This document shows positions 25,517 through 34,407 of a stretch of 64,000 nucleotides of DNA, piece after piece (position 1 is the stretch's first letter; every line of letters begins with the position of its first letter). Both the position numbers and the translations under genes were made by a program. Below the pieces are notes generated by a model. It made no database searches. It saw only the letters and a program-made list of their open reading frames with translations, and was not told where the DNA came from. The DNA comes from CAVTOO01 sp963736355 (GTDB taxonomy: Bacteria > Pseudomonadota > Alphaproteobacteria > Rhizobiales > Xanthobacteraceae): positions 310,001-374,000 of the forward strand of contig CAVTOO010000004.1 of the NCBI GenBank assembly GCA_963736355.1, in the 5' to 3' direction.

Positions 25517-27636
25517 GGCAGTAGCGCGATGGCGTGGATATGCCGGCCATAGTCCGGCTCGTTGCGATGCACCGAACGGCGGTAGCTGAAGAACCGCTTC
25601 TCGTCGGCGTAAGTGCAAAGGCCGAGATCGTCGATCTGGCCGATTTGGGCGTGTTCGAGCCGCATGCGGACGTATCCGGCAAGATCGAACATCGAATGGC
25701 CTGGCTTTTTCGACGGGATGAAGAAACGCGCATTGGCGGTATCCGCCCCGACGAAGCGCGCAACGAATTCGGGCCCGACTTCATAGTTTTGCTGACGGAT
25801 CAAAGGGCCGATCGCGGCGGCGATGCGCCCGCGCGCGGCGCCAAGCTGCTCCATCGCAGCCACGGTCGATTCGACGATGCCGGTGAGCGCGCCTTTCCAC
25901 CCGGCATGCGCCGAGCCGATCACGCGCGCTTCGGCGTCCGCGAACAGGATCGGTGTGCAATCGGCGGCGGCGGCGGCAATAGCATATCCCGGTGTCCTGG
26001 TTGCAAATCCATCGACGCGCGGCCGTGTGCCTGCGACCCAGTTGCGATCGACGATTGCGGCATCGGCGGAGTGTATTTGATAGGCGCTGACGAGGCGGTC
26101 GGGTGCGACGCCGAGCGCGGTCGTCATGCGCCGCCGGTTCTCGGCCACGTCGGCGGGATCGTCCTGCGAGCCCGTGCCGCCATTGAGGCTGTCATAGAGT
26201 CCTTTGGAGACGCCGCCTTCGCGCGTGAAGAACGCGTGGCGCACACCGTCGAGGCCCGCCAACAAAGTCGATTGCAGGATCACGACCCGGACCGCGCGGG
26301 TGCAGCCTCGGCGCCGGCGTGTGCCTGCGCGGGCGGCGATTCTTGCCTTGAGCTTGGCAATGGGTTTGGCGCTGGGCGCAGCCGGCGCGGCGTCGGCGTT
26401 GCCGTCGGCACTGGCGGAGGCAGAGGTCTGGCGCGCGCTGTCGTCCGACAAGGCCGGCAACTCGTTGAGAGTCTGGTCGCTGATGGCCAGGACCTTGAAC
26501 AGCGATCCCATGCCGCCGCGCCCGCTTTCGGTGAGACGCGCGGCCGCCTTGAGGATCATGTCTTCCTGACCGGGGGTTGCCTTGGTCGCAAGCGTCTGCG
26601 CGCGCGTGTCGATGCCCATACGCCGCAGGAACGTGCCCTGTTCGGCGGGCCGATGAACGCGCGCGCCGATCGAGGCGGAGGCGCGTCCCAGTGCTTCAAA
26701 ATCGACATGAGCGGTCAGGTCGGCGGTGCCGGGATTTTTCAACGGATCGGTATAGGAATGGCGTGCGATCGCCTGCAGCGTTTCGCCGGCGTCGCTGCGC
26801 AGGTGCCCGTAGTCGATGATCAGCGCCGCGCCGCGCGAGCGCCGCAGCCGGCGGGCGATGCGCATCATCTCTTCATCGGGGCGCCACTCGAACACAGCAC
26901 CGACCGGCGCGGCGCGCACCACCGGCGGCAGCAGCTGCTCGAAACTGGGAAGGGGCTCCGGCGTCACGCCGTAGATGAACGAGCCGTCGCCTGCGATTTC
27001 GATGGTTCGCTCATGCCATCCGGTATTCTGCTTCACGGCCTGACGGATCGGCAGCGCGTCGAAATATTCGTTGGCCAGAATGATCGCCGGGCCCTTGGGC
27101 ACATCGTCGAGGGTGCTGTGCCAGGACAGCGGAATATTCGCACCGCCGACGGTCTCTTGCTGGATGGCACGCAGCGCCGGATTGATCTCGATGAAATGCA
27201 CCTGCACCGATTGATGCAGGATCGGCGCGACGCGCATGGCGCGCAGCGCGTCGGCCATCATGGTGCCGCGTCCGGGTCCAAGTTCGATCAGGCGAAGGTT
27301 CTTCGGCGAGTCCATCTGCCGCCACACCGAGGCAACCCATAAGCCGATCAGCTCGCCGAACATCTGGCTGACTTCGGGCGCTGTGACGAAATCGCCTTCG
27401 CGGCCGAGCGGATTGCGGGTCGTGTAGTAACCGAATTCGGGATGCGAGAGACACAGCTCCATGTAGCGCCAGACCGGCATCGGGCCGGCGACACGAATGA
27501 TCCTGCGGATTTCGGTCTCGAGCGCGCTCATGCGCGAAGCCAGCAACGCCGTGGAGAAGGACGTGCCTTGTTTCGCTGCAACGGCGGCCTTGGCGGCGGA
27601 CGTGTCTGCAATCGCGGCGTTAATCGTGAACGTCAT
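25513..27636 (-). CDS. apparent fusion: MidA-type SAM methyltransferase + PgeF purine nucleoside phosphorylase/laccase-domain protein
   Basis: 707 residues. Residues about 35-400: COG1565/MidA (NDUFAF7-like) methyltransferase with YMELCLSHPEFGYYTTRNPLG, GDFVTAPEVSQMFGELIGLW, LIELGPGRGTMM and ILANEYFDALPIRQ; mitochondrial homologues methylate a complex I subunit. Residues about 400-450: an Ala/Ser-rich linker then a basic run (AARAGTRRRRGCTRAVR). Residues about 455-707: PgeF/YfiH with HAFFTREGGVSKGLYDSLN, YQIHSADA, AADCTPILFAD and GSAHAGWKGALTG (metal ligands), multicopper-oxidase-like/purine nucleoside phosphorylase. In relatives these are two adjacent genes; the fusion may be genuine or a lost stop. 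Starts at ATGA overlapping lgt. Confidence 0.8.
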   Translation of the reverse strand: MTFTINAAIADTSAAKAAVAAKQGTSFSTALLASRMSALETEIRRIIRVAGPMPVWRYMELCLSHPEFGYYTTRNPLGREGDFVTAPEVSQMFGELIGLWVASVWRQMDSPKNLRLIELGPGRGTMMADALRAMRVAPILHQSVQVHFIEINPALRAIQQETVGGANIPLSWHSTLDDVPKGPAIILANEYFDALPIRQAVKQNTGWHERTIEIAGDGSFIYGVTPEPLPSFEQLLPPVVRAAPVGAVFEWRPDEEMMRIARRLRRSRGAALIIDYGHLRSDAGETLQAIARHSYTDPLKNPGTADLTAHVDFEALGRASASIGARVHRPAEQGTFLRRMGIDTRAQTLATKATPGQEDMILKAAARLTESGRGGMGSLFKVLAISDQTLNELPALSDDSARQTSASASADGNADAAPAAPSAKPIAKLKARIAARAGTRRRRGCTRAVRVVILQSTLLAGLDGVRHAFFTREGGVSKGLYDSLNGGTGSQDDPADVAENRRRMTTALGVAPDRLVSAYQIHSADAAIVDRNWVAGTRPRVDGFATRTPGYAIAAAAADCTPILFADAEARVIGSAHAGWKGALTGIVESTVAAMEQLGAARGRIAAAIGPLIRQQNYEVGPEFVARFVGADTANARFFIPSKKPGHSMFDLAGYVRMRLEHAQIGQIDDLGLCTYADEKRFFSYRRSVHRNEPDYGRHIHAIALLP

Positions 27637-28466
27637 GATGCTGCCGTCTCATGCAGCGGCTTGTTGCGGCGCGCCCACAGGATAAAGCCGATCCCCGCGA
27701 GGATCATCGGCACCGACAACAGCATCCCCATCGTCAATCCGCCATAGAGAAAGCCGAGTTGCGGATCGGGTTCGCGAAACATCTCGGCGGTGATACGCGC
27801 CAAGCCGTAGATGACAGCGAAAGCCCCGATGATCGTCCCCGGCCGCTTCAGCGCGCCCGCCCTGACCAGGAGCGCAAGCGCCACGAACAACACGATACCT
27901 TCCAGCGCGGCTTCGTAAAGCTGACTCGGGTGCCTGGGCAGTGAACCACCTGTGGGAAACACCATTCCCCAGGGGACATCTGTCGTGCGGCCCCACAATT
28001 CTCCATTTATGAAATTGGCAATACGGCCAAGGAAAATGCCGATCGGTCCGACCGCGCAGGTGATATCGCCGAGCGAAAGGACGGGAATGCCGCGATTCCG
28101 GCCGAACAGCAGCACCGCGAGCACGCACCCGGTGAAGCCGCCATGGAAGGACATGCCGCCTTTCCATACTTCGAACGCTTCGAGCGGATGCGCCGCGAAA
28201 TAGGGCAGGTTGTAGAACAGCACATAGCCGATGCGGCCGCCCAGAATGATGCCCAGCGTGACCCACAGCACGAAGTCGTCGAATTGCAGCACGCTCATCG
28301 GCGCGGGACCGCCCCAGGGCTTGGTGGCGCGGATCAGGGCGCGGGCATAAAGCCAGCCAAGTGCGATGCCGAGAATATAGGCCAGCGCATACCAGCGGAT
28401 CGCGAAGGGGCCGACCGCAATCGCGACCGGATCGATGACAGGAAAGGGTAGAGCGAAGACCGGCAT
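27633..28466 (-). CDS. lgt: prolipoprotein diacylglyceryl transferase
   Basis: 277 residues, seven membrane segments. Transfers diacylglycerol from phosphatidylglycerol to the lipobox Cys. Signature GRIANFINGELWGRTTDVPW with the essential Arg, GMSFHGGFTG and RHPSQLYEA are intact. First gene of the lgt-midA/pgeF operon (ATGA overlap). Confidence 0.95.
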   Translation of the reverse strand: MPVFALPFPVIDPVAIAVGPFAIRWYALAYILGIALGWLYARALIRATKPWGGPAPMSVLQFDDFVLWVTLGIILGGRIGYVLFYNLPYFAAHPLEAFEVWKGGMSFHGGFTGCVLAVLLFGRNRGIPVLSLGDITCAVGPIGIFLGRIANFINGELWGRTTDVPWGMVFPTGGSLPRHPSQLYEAALEGIVLFVALALLVRAGALKRPGTIIGAFAVIYGLARITAEMFREPDPQLGFLYGGLTMGMLLSVPMILAGIGFILWARRNKPLHETAAS

Positions 28467-28591
28467 GGCCAGAATCCATGAGCCTGGGGGCCCTTGCGCG
28501 TCAAGCTGCGCCCTTGCGATAGAGCCACGCGGTTGCCATTCTTTAAAACAATGCTGTTTAAAACGCGGACTTGTGTTCCCGGAGACGTGCC

Positions 28592-28855
28592 ATGACCCAG
28601 ACCAACAACCGGATTCTCGATGAGATGTCGCGGCTGATGAACGACGCCGCCGGCGTCGCGCAGGGCGTGAAACGCGAATTCGACACCGTATTCCGCTCCC
28701 AGGCCGAGCGAATCCTGCGTGATCTCGATCTGGTGCGCCGTGAGGAGTTCGAGGCGGTCAAGGAAATGGCCCGCCTGGCGCGCGAGGAAAACGAGGCCCT
28801 GAAGGCCCGACTTTCCGCCCTCGAGGCCCGCCTGCAAGGCGGCGGTAACGCCTGA
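28592..28855 (+). CDS. ubiK: UbiK/BMFP family accessory factor
   Basis: 87 residues. Helical then coiled coil (LVRREEFEAVKEMARLAREENEAL), matching the BMFP domain of YqiC/UbiK, which supports ubiquinone synthesis and binds membranes. MTQTNNRILDEM is the start; ribosome site GGAGA upstream. Divergent from lgt. Confidence 0.88.
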   Translation: MTQTNNRILDEMSRLMNDAAGVAQGVKREFDTVFRSQAERILRDLDLVRREEFEAVKEMARLAREENEALKARLSALEARLQGGGNA

Positions 28856-28929
28856 CGCGGCGCTGAGGACAGTTTGGGTCCCTTTTTGAGGTCTCCGGAC
28901 GCCGATTTTACCGATTTTACTGGCTGTTC

Positions 28930-28958
28930 TTGCCCCGAAGGACGTCCGGGGCTATAAG
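28930..28958 (+). promoter_or_regulatory. candidate sigma70 promoter of rplY
   Basis: TTGCCC (28930-28935), 17-bp spacer, TATAAG (28953-28958), 96 bp before the rplY ATG. The spacer contains CCGAAGGACGTCCGG, a partial palindrome. Confidence 0.55.
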
Positions 28959-29053
28959 CGCGCCGTCCGTAGCCCCCGCACCCCTGGAGGCAGCTACGGC
29001 GACATGGGCCGCGTTGCGGCCCTTATCCTTTCGAACAAACTGAGGATCTCACG

Positions 29054-29763
29054 ATGGCTACGGTCAAGGAAATCAAGGCGACCGCGCGTCCGCAAGGTGG
29101 CAAGGGGGCCGCCCGGGCAGTGCGTCGCGCCGGGCGTGTTCCCGGAGTAATTTACGGCAACAACGAATCCCCCACGCCCATCTCGGTGGACGACAAGGAA
29201 TTGCGCCAGCGCATCTTCGCAGGCCACTTCCTCACGACCGTCTTCGACGTCGAACTCGACGGCAAGAAGCACCGCGTCATTCCGCGCGACTTCCATCTCG
29301 ATCCCGTCAGGGATTTCCCGATCCATGTCGACTTCATGCGTGTCGGTGCAGGTTCGACGGTGCGCGTCGCCGTTCCGCTTCACGTCACCGGCAGTGAGAA
29401 CTCGCCCGGCGTCAAGCGCGGCGGTACCGTCAACATCGTCGTGCATACGCTGACGCTGATCTGCCCGGTCGACAGCATTCCGCAATACGTCGAAGTCGAT
29501 GTCAGCGGCCTCGAGATCGGCCACTCCAAACACCTGGATGACGTCAAGCTCCCGGCCGGCGTGAAGTCGTTCACCAAGGAAGCGACGCTCGTCACCATCG
29601 TGCCGCCGTCTGGCTATGCCGAAGAAATCAAGGCCGCCGCGGCTGCTGCTGCCGCTCCGGCTGCTGCTGCTCCGGCTGCCGGTGCTGCGGCTCCGGCCGG
29701 TGGCGCTGCCGCTGCTGCTGGTGCGGCCGCTGCCGCTCCCGCGGCGGCGGTCAGAAGAAGTAA
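29054..29763 (+). CDS. rplY: 50S ribosomal protein L25/general stress protein Ctc (frameshift in tail)
   Basis: About 236 residues. N-terminal L25 domain binds 5S rRNA (KGAARAVRRAGRVPGVIYG, PRDFHLDPV), then the TL5/Ctc C-terminal domain (VEVDVSGLEIGHSKHLDDV) and a long Ala/Pro/Gly tail. The frame breaks in the GC-rich tail: without correction the frame overruns into pth. With a one-base shift the end is QKK and TAA at 29761-29763, 21 bp before pth. The tail is typical of alphaproteobacterial L25 but low-complexity, so prone to sequence error. Confidence 0.9.
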
Positions 29764-29784
29764 GACGGCGCGGGTCTCCGCGCC

Positions 29785-30396
29785 ATGCGCCTGTTTGTCG
29801 GTCTCGGCAATCCCGGTTCCAAATACTCCGGGAATCGCCACAACATCGGCTTCATGGCGATTGATGAAATCGTACGGCGTCACGGTTTTGCACCGTGGCG
29901 CCGTCGCTTTCAGGGCGAGACCGCGGAAGGCACGTTCGGCAGCGAACGCGTTGTGGCGCTGAAGCCTGCGACCTACATGAACGAGTCAGGCCGCGCGGTC
30001 GCGGAAGCTGCCAACTTCTTCAAGATCCCGCACGGAAACATCGTCGTCTTTCACGACGAGATCGAGCTGCCGCCCGCGAAGTTGCGCGTCAAGGTCGGTG
30101 GCGGCAATGCCGGCCACAACGGCCTGCGCTCGCTGACCGAGTGCATTGGTAACGACTACAAGCGCGTGCGCATGGGCGTCGGTCATCCGGGCATCAAGGA
30201 GATCGTGCCGAACTACGTGCTGCACGATTTCAGCAAGGACGATCGCGCCTGGGTCGAGGCGATGCTCGATGCGGTCGCGGACAATGTCGCGCAACTGGCC
30301 AATGGTCAGGACTCGACGTTCCAGAACAAGGTTCATCTCGCCATGGTGGCGAAGGGTTTCGATCCTTCCCCCAAAGCGGACGACAAAAGCGATTGA
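29785..30396 (+). CDS. pth: peptidyl-tRNA hydrolase
   Basis: 203 residues. Recycles tRNA from drop-off peptidyl-tRNA. FVGLGNPGSKYSGNRHNIGF holds the catalytic His (NRHN); KPATYMNESG and VFHDEIELPP, GGGNAGHNGLRS are family motifs. The rplY-pth-ychF order is conserved. Confidence 0.95.
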   Translation: MRLFVGLGNPGSKYSGNRHNIGFMAIDEIVRRHGFAPWRRRFQGETAEGTFGSERVVALKPATYMNESGRAVAEAANFFKIPHGNIVVFHDEIELPPAKLRVKVGGGNAGHNGLRSLTECIGNDYKRVRMGVGHPGIKEIVPNYVLHDFSKDDRAWVEAMLDAVADNVAQLANGQDSTFQNKVHLAMVAKGFDPSPKADDKSD

Positions 30397-30435
30397 TCGC
30401 GGACCGCGTCTTGCGGTTCAGACTTCGGGGTTATC

Positions 30436-31533
30436 ATGGGTTTCAAATGCGGCATCGTCGGCCTGCCCAATGTCGGCAAATCGACGCTCTTCAACGCGCT
30501 GACGGAAACGGCGGCTGCTCAGGCGGCGAACTATCCGTTCTGCACCATTGAGCCGAATGTCGGCGAGGTGGCGGTGCCCGATCCGCGTCTCGACAAGCTC
30601 GCGGCGGTGGCCGGATCGGCGCAGATCATCCCAACGCGGCTGACCTTTGTCGATATCGCCGGTCTCGTGCGTGGCGCGTCCAAGGGCGAAGGTCTCGGCA
30701 ATCAGTTTCTCGCCAATATCCGCGAGGTCGATGCCATCGCCCATGTCGTGCGCTGCTTCGAGGACGGCGACATCACCCACGTCGAGGGCAAGGTCGATCC
30801 GATTGCGGACATCGACACCATCGAGACCGAGTTGATGCTGGCCGATCTCGACAGCCTCGAGAAGCGGGTCGACAATCTGGAGAAGAAAGCGCGCGGCGGC
30901 GACAAGGAGAGCAAGGAAATGCTCGATCTCGTCCAGCGCGCGCTGATCCCTCTGCGTGAAGGCAAGCCCGCGCGCGTCGTCGAGCGCAAACCCGAGGAAG
31001 AACGCATCTTCCGCATGCTCGGGCTGATGACATCGAAGCCGGTCGTGTATGTCTGCAACGTCGAGGAAGGCGCAGCCGGCGAGGGCAATGAGTTCTCACG
31101 CCGTGTCGAGGCCCGCGCCAAGGAAGAGGGCGCGGTTGCCGTCGTCATCTCCGCCAAGATCGAATCTGAAATCGCCACGCTGTCGCGCGAGGAGCGCCGC
31201 GATTTTCTCGATACGCTCGGCCTGCATGAAGCCGGTCTCGATCGGCTGATCCGCGCCGGCTACGCCCTGCTCGATCTCGTGACCTACTTCACGGTCGGGC
31301 CGAAGGAGGCGCGGGCCTGGACGATCACGCGCGGCACGCGCGCCCCGCAGGCGGCCGGTGTCATCCACACCGATTTCGAGCGCGGGTTCATTCGCTCCGA
31401 GACGATTTCATACGCCGACTATGTGGCGGGCGGCGGCGAAGCCGGCGCACGCGACGCCGGCAAGCTCAGGCTTGAGGGCAAGGAATACGTTGTCGCTGAC
31501 GGCGACGTCATGCATTTCCGCTTCGCGACCTAG
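30436..31533 (+). CDS. ychF: redox-regulated ATPase YchF
   Basis: 365 residues, Obg-related, prefers ATP. GLPNVGKSTLFNALT (P-loop), DIAGLVRGASKGEGLGNQFL, NVEEG region in place of NKxD, and a C-terminal TGS domain (TYFTVGPKEARAWTITRGT). Likely ribosome-associated. Follows pth by 39 bp. Confidence 0.95.
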   Translation: MGFKCGIVGLPNVGKSTLFNALTETAAAQAANYPFCTIEPNVGEVAVPDPRLDKLAAVAGSAQIIPTRLTFVDIAGLVRGASKGEGLGNQFLANIREVDAIAHVVRCFEDGDITHVEGKVDPIADIDTIETELMLADLDSLEKRVDNLEKKARGGDKESKEMLDLVQRALIPLREGKPARVVERKPEEERIFRMLGLMTSKPVVYVCNVEEGAAGEGNEFSRRVEARAKEEGAVAVVISAKIESEIATLSREERRDFLDTLGLHEAGLDRLIRAGYALLDLVTYFTVGPKEARAWTITRGTRAPQAAGVIHTDFERGFIRSETISYADYVAGGGEAGARDAGKLRLEGKEYVVADGDVMHFRFAT

Positions 31534-31535
31534 GA

Positions 31536-31577
31536 GTGATCCCGAAAAGTGTACCGGTTTTCGGAAAAGATCACGCC
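31536..31577. repeat. REP-like palindrome after ychF
   Basis: Ends GTGATC...GATCAC with core CCGAAAAGTGTACCGGTTTT; starts 3 bp after the ychF stop and ends 6 bp before the convergent DUF4282 gene. It may serve as a shared 3'-end structure. Confidence 0.8.
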
Positions 31578-31582
31578 CAAAA

Positions 31583-31876
31583 CTAAAGCCTCTGGTCACG
31601 GTCGCGGATTGCGCCGAGATGTTCGTTGATGCGAAATACGATCAGCACGAATTCGGCGGAGATGCGGGCAAACATGATGCCGGCCACAACGCCGGCAAGG
31701 CTGATCAGGATGCTGAGGAATCCCGTGAACGGGTTGATCACCATGCTCGCGAGGCCACCGAAAATTCCCGCCAGGCCCATCAGTACGGAAATTCCGACCG
31801 CGATCAGATAGAAAATCTTGATGATGGTGGGCGTGATGAATCGATCCCACTGAAACAAATCCTGCCAGTCAAACAT
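31583..31876 (-). CDS. DUF4282 domain-containing membrane protein
   Basis: 97 residues: FDWQDLFQWDRFITPTIIKI start (family hallmark), two membrane segments (IFYLIAVGISVLMGLAGIF and ILISLAGVVAGIMFARI) and a polar C-terminus. Function unknown. Ribosome site GGAGA upstream of ATG. Confidence 0.85.
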   Translation of the reverse strand: MFDWQDLFQWDRFITPTIIKIFYLIAVGISVLMGLAGIFGGLASMVINPFTGFLSILISLAGVVAGIMFARISAEFVLIVFRINEHLGAIRDRDQRL

Positions 31877-32017
31877 CGGCTATTCTCCCCGAACAATTAG
31901 CGGATAAAGTGTGGCGTCCCGCTTGGCCTTGGGGTACCGCCATATCCGACCCCGGGCAAGTTGCTTCCGCCCTCCTGCTCACCACCTGTCCCCATCTCAT
32001 CGCGCCACGTAATTGCC

Positions 32018-32482
32018 ATGATATCCCCAGCGCTCGCCTTCGAAGACTTCCAGCCCGGACACTTTCGCACCATCGGTCCGCGCACGGTCACACGCGATGA
32101 GATCGTCGCGTTCGCGCGCGAATACGATCCGCAGCCGATGCATCTCGACGAAGAGGCTGCGAAAAAATCAATGCTCGGAGGTCTCGCGGCCTCGGGCTGG
32201 CACATGGCCGCAATTCAGATGCGCATGGTCGCCGATGGGTTGCTCAATGGCAGCACCGGTCTCGGCGCGCCGGGCATTGATGAATTGCGCTGGCAATCGC
32301 CGCTGCGTCCCGGCTCCACCGTGTTCGTCGAGATTCACGTGCTGGAGTCGCGCACATCGAAATCGAAGCCCGATCTCGGCATCGTCAAGTTTCGCTTCGA
32401 GTTGCGCGACGAGGGCGGCACCGTGCTGATGACGCAAACACTCTCGATCCTGTTTCGCCGCCGCGCGGCCTTGGCGGAGTAA
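32018..32482 (+). CDS. MaoC family dehydratase, copy 1
   Basis: 154 residues, hot-dog fold. FEDFQPGHFRTIGPRTVTRDEIVAFAREYDPQPMHLD contains the hydratase-2 type Asp and His (YDPQPMHLDEEAA); GGLAASGWHMAA follows. Likely acts on an acyl-CoA double bond. The ATG at 32018 is preferred to an upstream Met. It has a paralogue 4 bp downstream. Confidence 0.87.
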   Translation: MISPALAFEDFQPGHFRTIGPRTVTRDEIVAFAREYDPQPMHLDEEAAKKSMLGGLAASGWHMAAIQMRMVADGLLNGSTGLGAPGIDELRWQSPLRPGSTVFVEIHVLESRTSKSKPDLGIVKFRFELRDEGGTVLMTQTLSILFRRRAALAE

Positions 32483-32486
32483 GGCG

Positions 32487-32963
32487 ATGCCGTTTTTCGA
32501 TGAGATCACAGTCGGCGACCGCATGGAGCTTGGCAGCTTTCATTTCAGCGCCGAGTCGATCATCGCCTTCGCCCGTGAGTTCGATCCGCAGCCGTTCCAC
32601 CTCAGCGAGGAGGAAGGCAAGAAGTCGCTGTTCGGCGGGCTCGCGGCTTCGGGCTGGCACACGGCGGCGGTGTGGATGAAGCTGATGGTGGCGCAGCGTC
32701 ACCGCGAGAACGAGGCCCGTGCGGCGCGCGGAGAGCCCGGCATCATCGCCGGCCCGTCGCCGGGGTTCCGGGACCTGAAATGGATCAAGCCGGTCATGGC
32801 GGGCGACACGATCACCTATGTCAGCGAAGTCTCGGGCCTGCGGGAGTCGGCCTCCCGGCCGCAATGGGGGCTGGTGGAGATCGTCAACACCGGCACCAAC
32901 CAGCGCGGCGAACTGGTCTATTCCTTTGTCGGCACAGTGTTTTTCCCAAAAAAACCGGCTTGA
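32487..32963 (+). CDS. MaoC family dehydratase, copy 2
   Basis: 158 residues. FAREFDPQPFHLSEEEGKK and GGLAASGWHTAAVWMKLMV parallel copy 1, the two clearly sharing ancestry. Probably the two subunits of a heteromeric enoyl-CoA hydratase or two co-expressed enzymes. Downstream is a small membrane protein gene. Confidence 0.87.
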   Translation: MPFFDEITVGDRMELGSFHFSAESIIAFAREFDPQPFHLSEEEGKKSLFGGLAASGWHTAAVWMKLMVAQRHRENEARAARGEPGIIAGPSPGFRDLKWIKPVMAGDTITYVSEVSGLRESASRPQWGLVEIVNTGTNQRGELVYSFVGTVFFPKKPA

Positions 32964-33059
32964 GGCCAAAATTCCGGCCGTTCCAAGGGAACTTTGTGTC
33001 CCTTTGAACCTTATCGACCCATGGCGCGACTAATAAGGACAAGAAAAGGGACAACTGCC

Positions 33060-33212
33060 ATGGCCGACCGCACCGGACTGAAATTCGTAGGGTTCATCTT
33101 CGCCGTCGTGACGTTGGGCGTGATGTTCACCGCCGCGTTCGTGGTCAAGGGCCATGCCGATGGCCGCTTCGTCATGGAAAGCACCTCGTCGGACATCGCC
33201 GCGCTGCGCTAG
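33060..33212 (+). CDS. small membrane protein
   Basis: 50 residues, one membrane segment (FVGFIFAVVTLGVMFTAAFV) and a short polar tail. AGGACAAGAAAAGGGACAAC upstream gives a ribosome site. Followed by a strong terminator, which supports a real transcription unit. Function unknown. Confidence 0.7.
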   Translation: MADRTGLKFVGFIFAVVTLGVMFTAAFVVKGHADGRFVMESTSSDIAALR

Positions 33213-33259
33213 GCGCCTCAGCTTCCGACATCAACCGAGTTTTCTCACCGGGCCTGCGC

Positions 33260-33297
33260 GCCGATCTCGGATTTATCCGAGATCGGCATTTTTAATT
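33260..33297 (+). terminator. rho-independent terminator
   Basis: Perfect stem GCCGATCTCGGA/TCCGAGATCGGC with a TTTA loop, then ATTTTTAATT. Ends the small membrane protein transcript. Confidence 0.88.
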
Positions 33298-33325
33298 GCT
33301 CAAGTCGGCTAAAGCCGACTTGAGC
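33298..33325. repeat. perfect 13-bp hairpin
   Basis: GCTCAAGTCGGCT-AA-AGCCGACTTGAGC, directly abutting the terminator at 33260. No T tract, so not an obvious terminator itself. Confidence 0.7.
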
Positions 33326-33361
33326 TGCCGCAGCCCGGTGATTTCGTTTGCGCGAGGCTGC

Positions 33362-33392
33362 AAAAACGAAACGGCCGGACTCTCGCCCGGCC
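33362..33392 (-). terminator. terminator for minus-strand small gene
   Basis: On the minus strand GGCCGG-N8-CCGGCC is followed by GTTTCGTTTTTG. It sits 33 bp past the stop of the small gene at 33425-33535. Confidence 0.65.
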
Positions 33393-33424
33393 AATTCAAG
33401 CACCTCAGCGTCGATTGGCGCGGC

Positions 33425-33535
33425 TTACTGGCTCCAGGCCAGCATCATCAATCCAACGACAATCGTCAGCAGCACGACGAAGCGCACGATCAGCGTGCCA
33501 AGCTTGTGGCCCTGGTTCGGCCTGGGCGCCGACAT
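33425..33535 (-). CDS. possible small single-pass membrane protein
   Basis: 36 residues, MSAPRPNQGHKLGTLIV.. with one membrane segment (LIVRFVVLLTIVVGLMMLAW). No clear ribosome site; a TTG start further upstream (33676) would give 83 residues. The terminator just downstream supports transcription. Function unknown. Confidence 0.45.
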   Translation of the reverse strand: MSAPRPNQGHKLGTLIVRFVVLLTIVVGLMMLAWSQ

Positions 33536-33764
33536 CGGCGCAGCCGTATCATTTCGAACGATTTTCAAGGAAGCCCCCGTGGCCGTCACCCCGACAGCAC
33601 TAGTGGTGTGTCGCAGCGGCGCGGAGACAGGTTCAGTGGATTCAAGCGTCGTCAAAGTTCCATCACTCCAAAACAATTCCGCCGCCCCCGGTGGGGAGCG
33701 GCGGTGTCCGGCTCAGCCGGAATTAGCTCACTGGGCGGCTCTGTAGCAGAGCCTGCCGGGCGCG

Positions 33765-34199
33765 TCAGCTTTTATTGAGGTTCTCGGCGGCTGTCTTCCA
33801 CTGGGCCACATTGTCCGCGATCATGCGGGTCGATTTCATGGCCGCCTGGCTCAACTGGGAGTAGCCGGATATTTCCCGCTGCACGCGCTGGCCCTCGGTG
33901 TGCAGGAGGTCGCGCAGGTTCTCCAATTCGTCGATCAGCTTGCCGATCTCGGCGAGAGAGGCGCCCGCGACGCGCTGGATCAGCGAATTGACGTTGGCCA
34001 CGGTCGTCTCCGATGCATCGGTGGTGGACGACGCAGTTGCAGTGGAACCCGGAAGCGCCGGTGTGCTCGGACGGCGGAGATAGGCGACGTCGTTGCGCAC
34101 GAAGTCGCGAATGTCGTTCTCGACCTCGTTGACTGTGGCGATGTTGCTGTCGTCATCGGCGTCGATATCGATCGGCTTCTCGGAGCGAATGGCAGTCAT
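33765..34199 (-). CDS. hypothetical protein, helical
   Basis: 144 residues from MTAIRSEKPIDIDADDD, with AGGGGAAAG 4-10 bp upstream of the ATG. An acidic N-terminus, a Ser/Thr/Pro-rich linker, then an amphipathic helical C-terminal half (SLAEIGKLIDELENLRDLLH and QRVQREISGYSQLSQAA). No signal peptide. I do not recognise a family; similar proteins occur in Bradyrhizobium relatives. Confidence 0.6.
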   Translation of the reverse strand: MTAIRSEKPIDIDADDDSNIATVNEVENDIRDFVRNDVAYLRRPSTPALPGSTATASSTTDASETTVANVNSLIQRVAGASLAEIGKLIDELENLRDLLHTEGQRVQREISGYSQLSQAAMKSTRMIADNVAQWKTAAENLNKS

Positions 34200-34407
34200 C
34201 GGCTTTCCCCTGTTGTATGGATTTGCGCCAGCGGTGGTCCCCGCGCGACGAGTGGGGTGATCCGAGCCTCCGATTGGGGCCATACCGGGGCTGTTATTTG
34301 TCATTGCGCGGGTTCCTTGATGGATAGTTGAGGACAGTGTCGCGGGTTGCCCGGCAGAAACCAACTGCATTTGACAAATAAAACGGTGGAACATTTTCCC
34401 TGTCGGC

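Noticed and set aside
25534..27342. 602-codon open frame on the plus strand opposite midA/pgeF
   Set aside because: It is antisense to strong conserved domains; its composition (Asp/His/Gly/Arg-rich) is typical of shadow frames in GC-rich DNA.
29764..29962. L25 fused into the pth region
   Set aside because: Results from a one-base frame slip in the Ala-rich tail; in the right frame QKK-TAA ends at 29763.
33298..33325. Second terminator
   Set aside because: Perfect hairpin but no T tract on either strand.
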